32,849 nucleotides of DNA, taken from contig JAJFIL010000243.1 of assembly GCA_021774965.1 (NCBI GenBank), positions 1 to 32,849 on the forward strand. Direction: 5' to 3'. Below the pieces are notes generated by a model. It had not been told where the DNA came from and ran no database searches. It saw only the letters and a program-made list of their open reading frames with translations. The stretch comes from Alphaproteobacteria bacterium (GTDB lineage Bacteria; Pseudomonadota; Alphaproteobacteria; JAJFIK01). Each line of letters begins with the position of its first letter. Within the stretch, counting starts at the first letter, position 1. Made by a program: the position numbers and the translations under genes. Of the stretch, positions 24,678-32,657 are shown piece by piece.

Positions 24678-25837
24678 TTGCAGATCTCATCCATCAGTTT
24701 GCGGAAGAACTGAGTGCTTTGATCGACTTGCTCAAGGGTGATGAACTCGTTGGGTTGGTGCGCCACTTCAATGGCGCCGGGCCCGCAGATCACCGATGGC
24801 ACCCCCGCATCATGAAAGATACCTGCCTCAGCGGCGTAGGAGACTGCCTCCGTCCTGTTCGCGCCAGTTAGTCTCAAGACCAGCTCTTCCGCCGCATTGG
24901 CCTCATCCCCGATAAGACCCGGAACACGCACCAGATCCTCGGTGGTGATGCGGCCAGCTTCTCCGGCTTCTTTTTTAAGCCGGGGCAGAACGATGTTTTC
25001 TGCATGAGAAAGAAACCCGTCTCTAACAATATCCTGGTCTTCCTGGGGCAGGGGACGGTATTCCCAGTCAAAGGAACAGACCCGCGGAATGATGTTGACC
25101 GCAGTACCGCCCTCGATCACGCCTACAGACATGGTCGTGTGCGGCGGGTCAAACCGGCCCGAGCTGTCGCCCTTGTCGATCATGGATTGTTTCAGGTCCA
25201 TCAAATGGTTGATCAATTCTACTGCAAAAAGAATGGAGTTCGCACCGCCAGCAGGCAGGCTGGAATGGCCTTCCTTGCCTTCGACGGTGGTGCGGAAAGA
25301 CCGCATGCCCTTGTTGGCGCTGACCACCTTCATGTGAGTGGGCTCGCCGATGATGGCGCAATGAGGCTTGCCAATAGCCTTGGGCATTTCCTCGACCAGC
25401 CGGTGTACGCCAATGCATCCCACTTCCTCGTCATAGGACAAGGCAAAATGTAGAGGCACTTTCAAACCGCGTTTAAGAAACTCAGGCACCAGGGCCAAGG
25501 CAATGGCGGAAAAGCTCTTCATGTCCGACGTGCCGCGGCCAAAAAGCTTGCCGTCCTTTTCCACGACGGTGAACGGGTCAGTCACCCAAGGCTGCCCATC
25601 TACGGGGACCACATCCGTGTGCCCTGACAGAATGATCCCGCCGTCTACATCTGGCCCCACACTGGCCAACAGGTTGGCCTTGGTCTTTTCGTCATTGTAG
25701 ATGCGCTGACATCGCCCGCCGTAGGGCGCGAGGTAGTCTTCTACAAATTCAATAAGCTCGAGATTTGAATTGCGGCTGGTGGTATCGAACGCAATCAGCT
25801 TTTCGATCATCTCGCGCGGGGTGTAAGTGTCGGGCAT
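24674..25837 (-). CDS. argE: Acetylornithine deacetylase
   Basis: A 387-residue M20-family metallohydrolase that frees ornithine from N-acetylornithine. Metal-site motifs are visible: SGHTDVVPVDG with the first His/Asp, GRGTSDMKSFSA, YDEEVGCIGVHRLV with the catalytic Glu pair, IIGEPT, and the final His in EVAHQPNEFI. ArgE use (rather than the recycling enzyme ArgJ) or use in addition to ArgJ cannot be told from this window. Together with argD and argF on the other strand, it covers the path from acetylglutamate semialdehyde to citrulline. It is downstream of trkH by about 40 nt. Confidence 0.92.
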   Translation of the reverse strand: MPDTYTPREMIEKLIAFDTTSRNSNLELIEFVEDYLAPYGGRCQRIYNDEKTKANLLASVGPDVDGGIILSGHTDVVPVDGQPWVTDPFTVVEKDGKLFGRGTSDMKSFSAIALALVPEFLKRGLKVPLHFALSYDEEVGCIGVHRLVEEMPKAIGKPHCAIIGEPTHMKVVSANKGMRSFRTTVEGKEGHSSLPAGGANSILFAVELINHLMDLKQSMIDKGDSSGRFDPPHTTMSVGVIEGGTAVNIIPRVCSFDWEYRPLPQEDQDIVRDGFLSHAENIVLPRLKKEAGEAGRITTEDLVRVPGLIGDEANAAEELVLRLTGANRTEAVSYAAEAGIFHDAGVPSVICGPGAIEVAHQPNEFITLEQVDQSTQFFRKLMDEICN

Positions 25838-25880
25838 AGAGTGGGTCCTTAGTTCTGGATGCGCACCCTAGCAGAGAGAG

Positions 25881-27332
25881 CTACTGACGCCAAAAGCTGG
25901 GCAGGAAAAGGACTAGAACGGTGAAGAGCTCTAGCCGACCCAGTAACATGCCCGCAGACAGCACCCACTTGGCTCCATCGGGCAGGGTCGCAAAAGATCC
26001 CGTTGGTCCAACTGTATCGCCCAGCCCGGGTCCAACATTGGCCAAGGCCGTGGCAGCGGACGACAAGGCCGTGATTGTATCCAGCCCCATAAGGGAAAGC
26101 GTTATAGCCATCAGGGCAAAGAGCGCCATGAACAAAAAGAAGAAGCTCATCACCGAGGAAATGACATCCAAAGGCACGGTGCGTCGATTGTAACGCGCGG
26201 TGAACATGCCATGGGGATGGACCATGCGGCGCACATGAGTTCGCGCGGCAGCTTCGATAACCTGGAACCGAAAGATCTTGATGCCGCAGCTGGTAGAGCC
26301 AGCGCAGCCGCCAATGAACATGGCGAAGAAAAACAAGGTGACGGCAAAGCCGCCCCACGCATCATAGTTTGTGGTGGCGTATCCTGTTCCGGTCATCACC
26401 GAGACACCATTGAAAACCGCCGCGCGAAAAGCGCTCTCGCCGGTATCAACACCGGTCAGGACCTGATGGAGGATCAAGGCACCAACAAGCAAAGCAATGG
26501 CCATAAAAAACCCGCGCACCTGATGATCACGGATCAGCAAAGATGGCTTGCCGCCCAAGGCCTGAAGATAAAGCGCAAAAGGCAGGCTGGAGAGCAGCAT
26601 GAAAACAACGGCAGTGTATTGGATAGCTGGCCGTGCCCAATTGCCCAGTGAAGCATCGGAAGTGGAATAGCCTCCGGTGGCAATCGTGGTCATGGCATGG
26701 GCAAGAGCATGGGCGCCCGGCATCCCAAAGGACCAATAGGCTGCCGCGCAGATTGCCGTCAGCGTCACATAGAGGGCCAGAATCGAGCCCACGATTTGTT
26801 GCGCGCGCGGCAGGATTTTTTCTGACGTATCAGAGCTTTCAAGGCGGAAGATCTGCATGCCGCCCACTTTCAGCATGGGCAAAACAGCAATAGCCATCAC
26901 GATGATGCCGACCCCGCCCAGCCACTGCAAAATCGCGCGCCAGGCCAAAATACCGGGAGGGGCATTGTCTAGCCCCGTAATGACGGTGGAGCCGGTTGTT
27001 GTCAGCCCGGACATGCTTTCAAAAAAGGCGTCGGTATAGCTGAGGGCGATGCCCGGTGCGAAGGCAAAGGGGATCGCTGCAAATGTCACCAGCGCGAGCC
27101 ATGACAGCGTGGTCAGCAGGAAGGCTTGCTGCAGGGTCAAATCGCCTTTGAACCCTCGATTGGCAAGCCAAAGAGAGAGGCCCACGAATAAAGTCAGAAG
27201 CCCTGCGATAGCGAAGACCTGCCAGTCCGGGTTCTCCATGGAAATGTCGATCATGGCTGGCAGCATCATGGCCACGCCAAGAGTGGTCAGCAGGATGCCA
27301 ATGACCAGGAGAATTGGACGGAGATTGGGCAA
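25881..27332 (-). CDS. trkH: Potassium uptake protein TrkH
   Basis: A 483-residue potassium-translocating subunit in the inner membrane. Four pore-loop repeats each carry a Gly of the selectivity filter: SMSGLTTTGSTVI, MTTIATGGYSTSD, VSVMTGTGYATTN and TALANVGPGLGD. GGCAGSTSCGIKIFRF is the conserved stretch after the third repeat. Normally it partners with cytoplasmic TrkA, which is not encoded here. The frame is open to TTG 27368; I prefer TTG 27332 because GAAGGG lies 6 nt before it and the protein then starts MPNLRPILLVIG, as relatives do. It lies between apaG and argE on the same strand. Confidence 0.92.
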   Translation of the reverse strand: MPNLRPILLVIGILLTTLGVAMMLPAMIDISMENPDWQVFAIAGLLTLFVGLSLWLANRGFKGDLTLQQAFLLTTLSWLALVTFAAIPFAFAPGIALSYTDAFFESMSGLTTTGSTVITGLDNAPPGILAWRAILQWLGGVGIIVMAIAVLPMLKVGGMQIFRLESSDTSEKILPRAQQIVGSILALYVTLTAICAAAYWSFGMPGAHALAHAMTTIATGGYSTSDASLGNWARPAIQYTAVVFMLLSSLPFALYLQALGGKPSLLIRDHQVRGFFMAIALLVGALILHQVLTGVDTGESAFRAAVFNGVSVMTGTGYATTNYDAWGGFAVTLFFFAMFIGGCAGSTSCGIKIFRFQVIEAAARTHVRRMVHPHGMFTARYNRRTVPLDVISSVMSFFFLFMALFALMAITLSLMGLDTITALSSAATALANVGPGLGDTVGPTGSFATLPDGAKWVLSAGMLLGRLELFTVLVLFLPSFWRQ

Positions 27333-27460
27333 GAGCAACCCTTCAAATCGCGGGTCCCGGCAGGTCAATGCGAACCCGGCTCAGGAGGAACCTAAGCGCT
27401 ACCCCCTGTAGCATCAGAGGTCAAATCTGGAAGTTGGAGGTGGGAACGGCGCCCGAAAGT

Positions 27461-27853
27461 CTAATTGAGGGTGCGACGACCAAAGGGGCTATCCAGCGAA
27501 AAAGCCGGAATGGCGATATCAAGCATTTCGCCTTCATTTGTGGTCGCCTGATAAATGCCTGCCATGATGCCGGAGGGCGTGGAAAGCGGCGCACCGGAGG
27601 TATATTCAAAACTGTCACCGGGGCCAAGAACAGGTTGTTCGCCCACAAGGCCTTCGCCATGAACTTCCTGAGTGCGTCCCATGCTGTCGGTGATGCGCCA
27701 GTGACGGTGCCGCAGCTGAATGGTTTCACCACTTTGATTTTCGATGACCACTTTGTAGGACCAGACGTAGTAATCATCTTCCGGTGCGGATTGGTCGTCC
27801 AGATAGGCTGGCTGCACACTGACCCGGATGGAATGAGTCGTCTCGTCATACAT
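27461..27853 (-). CDS. apaG: ApaG protein
   Basis: A 130-residue single-domain protein with an immunoglobulin/fibronectin-like beta fold. Its cellular role is debated (linked to divalent-metal resistance in enterobacteria; nucleotide binding has been reported). The family signatures are clear: YYVWSYKVVIENQSGETIQL, RHWRITDSMGRTQEVHGEGL, VGEQPVLGPGDSFEYTSG and the end AFSLDSPFGRRTLN. ATG 27853 gives the usual length and has GGAG about 9 nt upstream; the frame extends 11 codons further. It is followed by trkH and preceded by metZ on the same strand. Confidence 0.95.
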   Translation of the reverse strand: MYDETTHSIRVSVQPAYLDDQSAPEDDYYVWSYKVVIENQSGETIQLRHRHWRITDSMGRTQEVHGEGLVGEQPVLGPGDSFEYTSGAPLSTPSGIMAGIYQATTNEGEMLDIAIPAFSLDSPFGRRTLN

Positions 27854-27969
27854 AAGGCTTACTCCAGACTTCATGAAAGAGGGCACTTAACGCGCGCAAA
27901 ACAGCCCTCAGTATTGGGCGGCATCATGCTTTGGCACCCTATGACTGTCTAGTGATTCTGGGCCACGGA

Positions 27970-29157
27970 TCACGCCTTATCGAGTGCTTGGTTAAGGTCT
28001 TCAATAATATCCAACGGATCTTCGAGCCCAACAGACAGACGCATGAGACCTGACCCAATGCCCAATTCTGCCCGTGCTTCTGCGGTTAGACGTTGGTGTG
28101 TTGTTGTCTCTGGATGCGTGATCAGGCTTTTCGCATCCCCAAGGTTGTTGGAGATGTCGATAAGGTTAAATGCATTTGCTGTGCGAAAGGCTGATTCTTT
28201 CCCGCCCTTGATGTCAAAGGCAACCACGCTGCCCCCCTCCGTCATTTGCCGATTGGCAAGCTCAAATTGAGGATGGTCGCTGCGCCCTGGATAAAGCACA
28301 CGAGAAACATTCTTATGCTCTGCGATTGCATTGGCCACGTCTAATGCGCCTTTTGCGTGGGCATGAATGCGCAGGTCCAGTGTCTCAAGGCTCTTGAGCA
28401 TGACCCAGGCATTGAATGGGCTAAGCGAAGGTCCTGTCTGGCGCAGGAATTGTTGCAGGTGATCTTTGAGGAAATCCTCTTCACACAGAACAACACCGCC
28501 CAGGCACCGGCCCTGACCATCAATGTGTTTGGTGGCAGAATAGACAACCACATCTGCGCCAAGCTTGTACGGTTGTTGCAGGATAGGTGTGGCAAACACG
28601 TTATCCACAACAAGGCGCGCGCCGTTGGCGTGAGCGATATCGGCTACCGCCTTGATATCTACGATTTCCAAGGTCGGATTTGAGGGTGTTTCCAAAAACA
28701 GCGTTTTGGTGTTGGAGCGCATGGCGGCTGCCCAGGCGTCGAGATCGCGTCCATCCACAAGAGTTGATTCGATACCAAAGCGCGGCAGCAGGTCCTCAAT
28801 CACATAGCGGCAGGATCCGAACAAAGCGCGGGATGCGACCACGTGATCCCCTGTGGATAAGTGGCACAGCATGGCAGCGGTCACCCCGGCCATGCCGGTG
28901 GCGGTGGCACGGGCGCAAGGCATGCCCTCCAAAAGTGCCATGCGTTCTTCGAACATGGCCACAGTGGGATTGCCAAAGCGAGAGTATATAAAGCCTTCGT
29001 TTTCGCCCTTGAAGCGCGCTTCGGCCTGCTCAGCGCTGTCATAGACATAGCCCGAAGTAAGATAGAGCGCTTCAGAGGTTTCCCCAAAGGGACTGCGGTT
29101 TGTGCCGCCGCGGACCAGTTGGGTCTGTTGGCGCCAGTTTTTTGTGTCCTTGCTCAT
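27970..29157 (-). CDS. metZ: O-succinylhomoserine sulfhydrylase
   Basis: A 395-residue PLP enzyme of the Cys/Met metabolism family that makes homocysteine directly from O-succinylhomoserine and sulfide. Motifs: SGYVYDSAEQAEARF and YSRFGNPT at the start, ETPSNPTLEIVDI and VVDNVFATPILQQP in the middle, and the PLP lysine in VVYSATKHIDGQGR. The QGR following the lysine site is the usual MetZ pattern. ATG 29157 is chosen because GAGAGA lies six bases ahead; ATG 29163 is too close to it, and the longer frame to 29286 adds unrelated sequence. Two perfect DnaA boxes fall inside this gene. Confidence 0.93.
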   Translation of the reverse strand: MSKDTKNWRQQTQLVRGGTNRSPFGETSEALYLTSGYVYDSAEQAEARFKGENEGFIYSRFGNPTVAMFEERMALLEGMPCARATATGMAGVTAAMLCHLSTGDHVVASRALFGSCRYVIEDLLPRFGIESTLVDGRDLDAWAAAMRSNTKTLFLETPSNPTLEIVDIKAVADIAHANGARLVVDNVFATPILQQPYKLGADVVVYSATKHIDGQGRCLGGVVLCEEDFLKDHLQQFLRQTGPSLSPFNAWVMLKSLETLDLRIHAHAKGALDVANAIAEHKNVSRVLYPGRSDHPQFELANRQMTEGGSVVAFDIKGGKESAFRTANAFNLIDISNNLGDAKSLITHPETTTHQRLTAEARAELGIGSGLMRLSVGLEDPLDIIEDLNQALDKA

Positions 29158-29405
29158 ACTCATTCTCTCAAATCGGAAGGTGGCAATTCGGCAAGTGTCA
29201 GATCGGCGATTTTGCGAATCGTGCAATCTTCCATTCTGTGTTAAAAGGGGTCTTGGGGCGCTTCTTGCCTCGAAGGGGATTTTCAAAATCGGGGCGGTTT
29301 GGCGCTTGGGACCCTCACATAGATTGGTCTAACGCTCTGGCGTGGGCGGAACAAGTCCCGAGGGGCCTTGGCTGATCTCGAAACCCATGTCCGAACGGTG
29401 AAGTT

Positions 29406-30560
29406 ATGGCAGTTACTGAGATGATGAGCGACGAAGCAACAATAGATGAAACCCGCGCGCGGGAGCCCTCAGGGGTCCTGCCGGTGCAGGATTTGAAGGA
29501 TCTGATCAAGAACGGTGGCCTCAGTGCCACTGATCCCATCACCGATGCCCAGCTGCAGCCCGCAAGCCTGGATTTGCGGCTAGGCACGAAGGCTTTTCGC
29601 ATCCGCGCCAGTTTCCTCACGGGGCCTGAGAAGACCGTCGCCGAGCGGCTCAAAGATGTGATCATGCATGAGATTGATCTCAGCAATGGGGCGGTGCTTG
29701 AGACCGGGTGCGTCTATCTGGTCCCATTGATGGAGCAGGCAAAACTGCCGAAAGATATCTCAGGCATTGCCAATCCGAAAAGTTCTACCGGGCGGCTGGA
29801 TGTCTTCACGCGGCTTGTGACTGATTATGCTACCGGCTTTGATCGCATGGACGCTGGCTATGAAGGCCCGCTTTATACCGAGATCACGCCAAAGACCTTC
29901 AGCATTCTTGTGCGCGCCGGATCGCGGCTCAACCAGTTGCGCTTGCGTCGGGGCTCGTCCGATTTCACGGACCTGCAACTGCAGCGCCTGCACGAAGAAG
30001 TGGGTCTGGTGGATGGCCACCTTAGCGACCGCGCGGATATTGACGAAGGAATCGCTCTTTCGGTTGATCTGAAAGGCGACCCGGAAACCGGCCTGGTTGG
30101 CTATCGCGCCAAACGCCACGCTGGCGTCATTGATGTGGACAAGCCTGGCGCTTATGATCCGGCAGAGTTCTGGGATCCAATTATCGCGCGCAAAGGCGCA
30201 ACCATCATTCTGGACCCGGACGAGTTTTATATCTTGGCCTCCAAGGAAGCTGTGCATGTGCCGCCGGATCATGCTGCGGAAATGGTGCCGTTTAATCCTT
30301 TGGTGGGTGAGTTCCGCGTTCACTATGCGGGCTTTTTCGATCCCGGCTTTGGCCACACCGCAGCAGGCGGCAAGGGCAGCCGCGCGGTCCTGGAAGTGCG
30401 CAGCCATGAGATTCCGTTTATTCTTGAAGACGGGCAAATTGTCGGGCGCCTTGTTTATGAACCCCTGACCCAAATTCCCGACTTTGTTTATGGCGACGAC
30501 ATTGGCTCGCATTACCAGAAACAAGGCCTGAAACTCTCCAAGCACTTCAAAGTGGACTAA
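29406..30560 (+). CDS. dcd: dCTP deaminase, long double-domain form
   Basis: A 384-residue enzyme that turns dCTP into dUTP for thymidylate synthesis. At about twice the length of E. coli Dcd (~190), it is the alphaproteobacterial form with two dUTPase-like domains in one chain. The first has PKSSTGRLDVFTRLVTDY and a motif TEITPKTFSILV; the second has FYILASKEAVHVPPDHAAEM and YAGFFDPGFG followed by AVLEVRSHEIPF. Strand-swapped trimers of the short enzyme build active sites from neighbouring subunits, so this form probably combines parts of both halves. A divergent gene (metZ) lies about 250 nt upstream. A variable acidic stretch of about 25 residues precedes the first domain. Confidence 0.92.
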   Translation: MAVTEMMSDEATIDETRAREPSGVLPVQDLKDLIKNGGLSATDPITDAQLQPASLDLRLGTKAFRIRASFLTGPEKTVAERLKDVIMHEIDLSNGAVLETGCVYLVPLMEQAKLPKDISGIANPKSSTGRLDVFTRLVTDYATGFDRMDAGYEGPLYTEITPKTFSILVRAGSRLNQLRLRRGSSDFTDLQLQRLHEEVGLVDGHLSDRADIDEGIALSVDLKGDPETGLVGYRAKRHAGVIDVDKPGAYDPAEFWDPIIARKGATIILDPDEFYILASKEAVHVPPDHAAEMVPFNPLVGEFRVHYAGFFDPGFGHTAAGGKGSRAVLEVRSHEIPFILEDGQIVGRLVYEPLTQIPDFVYGDDIGSHYQKQGLKLSKHFKVD

Positions 30561-30630
30561 GCCCTCAACACGCTTAACCCTGTTGCGCCTGTAAACCATG
30601 ATCAAACTGTCTCTTCCCGAGAGACGAGGT

Positions 30631-30645
30631 TGGCATGTGGTTTGC
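30631..30645 (+). promoter_or_regulatory. Sigma-54 (-24/-12) promoter of the first repeat protein
   Basis: TTGGCATGTGGTTTGCGA spans this site. GG (30632-30633) and GC (30644-30645) are exactly 10 bases apart, as in YTGGCACG-N4-TTGCW, with one mismatch (T for C in TGGCAC). The predicted transcript start is about 12 nt downstream, leaving a leader of ~50 nt. An enhancer-binding regulator site should lie upstream but is not recognised. Confidence 0.75.
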
Positions 30646-30707
30646 GAAATCCCTTGCGCGCGGTCCCGTAATGGGTTTCGCGCCATTGAGATTTGAGGGA
30701 TTTGGGT

Positions 30708-31394
30708 ATGAAGCGCGCATTGACGATCACGACAGCGGTGCTATTGGGCAGTCTGACAACGGGACCTGCCTTTGCCGAGGATGACGTGGCACATTCTGAT
30801 GTGATTAATGGCCAATTGAACCTTGGTGATGTCTGGTCCGGGATGAATGTCACTACCACTGATGTTTCAGGGGATGTGAATATTACCTCTGCAGCAATTG
30901 CCAATAGTTTTTCGGCAGATCTGGGTGATCACTCCCGTGTTGAGAATTTCCAACGCACATGGGGCACCATCGCATCCGAGGTTAATGCCCATGTCGCAAA
31001 TGTTGATGGGGACGTGAACGTGACATCCGCTGCGGTGGGCAATACGGCAAGCGTTCATTCGCACGGCAATATTCCTTGTCCTAATGATCCGGAAGATTGC
31101 CCCGAATTGAAGGCAGAGCTTGAATTGATTAACAGGCAAGCGGTGAATATCGATCCTTATGCCTTGTTGAACTTGACCGCCAACGGCGTTGGCAATGTTA
31201 ACGGAACGGCTGCCGCGATTGGGAACAGTCTTTCTGTTGAGATGGGCGGTCCTGACAATTCGATCACCAGCTGGCAAGGCTCAGCGGCGGAGACGACAGC
31301 AATCGTGAATGCCACCATCAGCGGCGCAAGTGGCGTGAACCTGACTTCCGCAGCGGTGGCCAATACCGTGTCTATCGATCAGATCAGCAGATAA
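30708..31394 (+). CDS. Exported Gly-Asp-Val-Asn repeat protein (no stalk)
   Basis: A 228-residue exported protein I cannot place in a known family. A signal peptide (KRALTITTAVLLGSLTTGPAFA) is cleaved near residue 23. The mature part has four copies of the motif G-[DN]-V-N-x-T-[SA]-A-A-x-x-N-x-x-S (SGDVNITSAAIANSFS; DGDVNVTSAAVGNTAS; VGNVNGTAAAIGNSLS; ASGVNLTSAAVANTVS), about 45-60 residues apart, most preceded by a second VN-A-V type strand. This pattern suggests a beta-solenoid or amyloid-like fold. A Cys pair (IPCPNDPEDCP) sits between copies 2 and 3. ATG 30708 has GAGGGA at good spacing. It is a paralogue of the next gene and shares its promoter type. Surface or appendage role inferred. 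Confidence 0.85.
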   Translation: MKRALTITTAVLLGSLTTGPAFAEDDVAHSDVINGQLNLGDVWSGMNVTTTDVSGDVNITSAAIANSFSADLGDHSRVENFQRTWGTIASEVNAHVANVDGDVNVTSAAVGNTASVHSHGNIPCPNDPEDCPELKAELELINRQAVNIDPYALLNLTANGVGNVNGTAAAIGNSLSVEMGGPDNSITSWQGSAAETTAIVNATISGASGVNLTSAAVANTVSIDQISR

Positions 31395-31441
31395 TAAAGA
31401 TGTCTAGGCCTGCGCCCGGGCGCGCGGCCATATGGGGTGAG

Positions 31442-31475
31442 ACGGGCGTGCTTAACAGCGCGCCCGTTTCTTTTT
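31442..31475 (+). terminator. Rho-independent terminator after the first repeat protein
   Basis: ACGGGCGTGC (31442-31451) pairs with GCGCGCCCGT (31458-31467) with one G-U pair and a 6-nt loop. The stem is followed by TTCTTTTT. This separates the two paralogues into single-gene units, in agreement with the second having its own promoter downstream. Confidence 0.85.
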
Positions 31476-31514
31476 GGGCCAGCCGAATATGTTCCGCGAT
31501 GGGACGGTTTCGTT

Positions 31515-31529
31515 TGGCATGCGGTTTGC
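31515..31529 (+). promoter_or_regulatory. Sigma-54 (-24/-12) promoter of the second repeat protein
   Basis: TTGGCATGCGGTTTGCGA spans this site. GG (31516-31517) and GC (31528-31529) are 10 bases apart. It differs from the promoter of the first paralogue by a single base over 18, while nearby non-coding sequence is not alike, which supports functional constraint. Confidence 0.77.
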
Positions 31530-31594
31530 GATGAAGGGGGTGAAGGGGTTCGAAGCCCACCAAATAGAGACCCAACGGAACTAGGAACGATACA

Positions 31595-32638
31595 ATGTCT
31601 AAAGTAGATCTCCTGAAACTTCTCGGCACAACGGCTTTGGCTGTTGTTCTCGTCAGCGGCCCCAGCTTCGCGAGCGAGGGCTCCAGCAGCGGCGACGGCG
31701 GCGCGGGTCATCATGATGATGATGGCAATAGCGACGGCGGCGGTAGTGGCCATCACGACGATGATGGTGATGACGGCGACGATGGTGATGATGGCCATGA
31801 CGGAGAAGATGGCCAGGATGGTCAAGATGGTGCTGACGGCCAGGACGGCGCGGATGGTGCTGATGGCCAAGATGGTGCTGACGGCCAGGACGGTGCTGAC
31901 GGCCAGGACGGCGCTGATGGCGCTGACGGCCAAGACGGCGCGGATGGACAAGATGGTGCTGACGGCCAAGATGGTGCAGACGGCCAAGACGGACGTGATG
32001 GCCAGGATGGCGCTGACTACATTCCAGAATTCAACAGCACCATCGTCAATGGTCAGCTGAACCTGGGTAACGTTTGGTCAGAAATGAACATGACGGTCTA
32101 TGATGTAGAAGGCGATGTGAATGCAACGTCTGCTGCCATCGGCAACAGTTTCTCCGCCAACCTTGGTGGCGATGCCTCGGTCACGAATGTTCAACACACC
32201 ACAGGTGCTGTGGGCAGCCAGGTCAATGCAACAGTTGCTGGCATCGATGGCGATGTGAACATCACGTCTGCTGCGGTTGGCAATACAGCAAGTGTCATGA
32301 ACGAGCCATTTACGCCTTGTGATGAAGACGTGGAGTGCGTTCAGCTGGACGATGCAAGACTTGTTCTGAACAACAATCAACGCCTGGGCAATCAGGATCC
32401 TTATGCGGGTCTGAATGTTCAAGCCAATGGTGTTGGTGATGTGAACGGAACGTCCGCGGCAATTTCCAACAGCCTGTCTGTGGAAGCCTGGAATAGTGAT
32501 ACCACGGTTCAAACCTGGCAGCGCGCTGATGGGCCAACCACTTCGAATGTCAATGCCACCATCAATGGGGCAACCGGTGTGAACCTGACGTCTGCTGCGG
32601 TGGGCAACACGGTCTCTATCGACACACTCGGTGACTAA
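31595..32638 (+). CDS. Exported collagen-like Gly-X-Asp stalk plus repeat domain
   Basis: A 347-residue exported protein. The signal peptide (LLGTTALAVVLVSGPSFA) is cleaved near residue 26. An acidic His/Gly/Asp linker follows to residue 57. Residues 58-141 are 28 uninterrupted Gly-X-Asp triplets, X being mostly Ala or Gln. This is a collagen-like spacing, but the third position is always Asp and there is no proline. Residues ~148-345 are a paralogue of the previous protein's mature domain, with four repeats (EGDVNATSAAIGNSFS; DGDVNITSAAVGNTAS; VGDVNGTSAAISNSLS; ATGVNLTSAAVGNTVS) and the Cys pair PCDEDVEC at the same place. The stalk could bind calcium or hold the head away from the cell. No outer-membrane anchor or sortase signal is seen, so the way it is attached is unknown. 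Confidence 0.87.
   Translation: MSKVDLLKLLGTTALAVVLVSGPSFASEGSSSGDGGAGHHDDDGNSDGGGSGHHDDDGDDGDDGDDGHDGEDGQDGQDGADGQDGADGADGQDGADGQDGADGQDGADGADGQDGADGQDGADGQDGADGQDGRDGQDGADYIPEFNSTIVNGQLNLGNVWSEMNMTVYDVEGDVNATSAAIGNSFSANLGGDASVTNVQHTTGAVGSQVNATVAGIDGDVNITSAAVGNTASVMNEPFTPCDEDVECVQLDDARLVLNNNQRLGNQDPYAGLNVQANGVGDVNGTSAAISNSLSVEAWNSDTTVQTWQRADGPTTSNVNATINGATGVNLTSAAVGNTVSIDTLGD
31766..32017 (+). repeat. In-frame tandem 9-bp repeat coding Gly-X-Asp triplets
   Basis: 28 Gly-X-Asp codon triplets, with near-repeats of units such as GATGGTGCTGACGGCCAGGA. Such arrays can grow or shrink by slippage or recombination, so stalk length may vary between strains. It is coding throughout and has no spacers, so it is not a CRISPR array. 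Confidence 0.9.
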
Positions 32639-32657
32639 GCCGACAAAGAATGTCTAA

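Noticed and set aside
27879..27909. GAGGGC/GCCCTC stem between metZ and apaG
   Set aside because: It has only six base pairs and a 19-nt loop; its left arm overlaps the possible longer apaG start. Not enough to support a terminator.
29760..30686. 308-codon minus-strand frame over dcd
   Set aside because: It is a shadow of dcd, whose motifs and length are typical of the family.
31379..31987. Long minus-strand frame of Ile/Val/Ala/Ser repeats opposite the collagen-like gene
   Set aside because: It is the antisense reading of the Gly-X-Asp codon repeats. The plus strand has the signal peptide, promoter, ribosome site and paralogous domain.
31766..32017. Tandem repeat considered as a CRISPR array
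   Set aside because: The units are contiguous 9-bp coding repeats without unique spacers, inside a valid protein frame.
31644..32060. Plus-strand frame rich in Met/Ala/Thr over the same repeats
   Set aside because: It is a frame-shifted reading of the same tandem repeat, with no independent start signal or domain.
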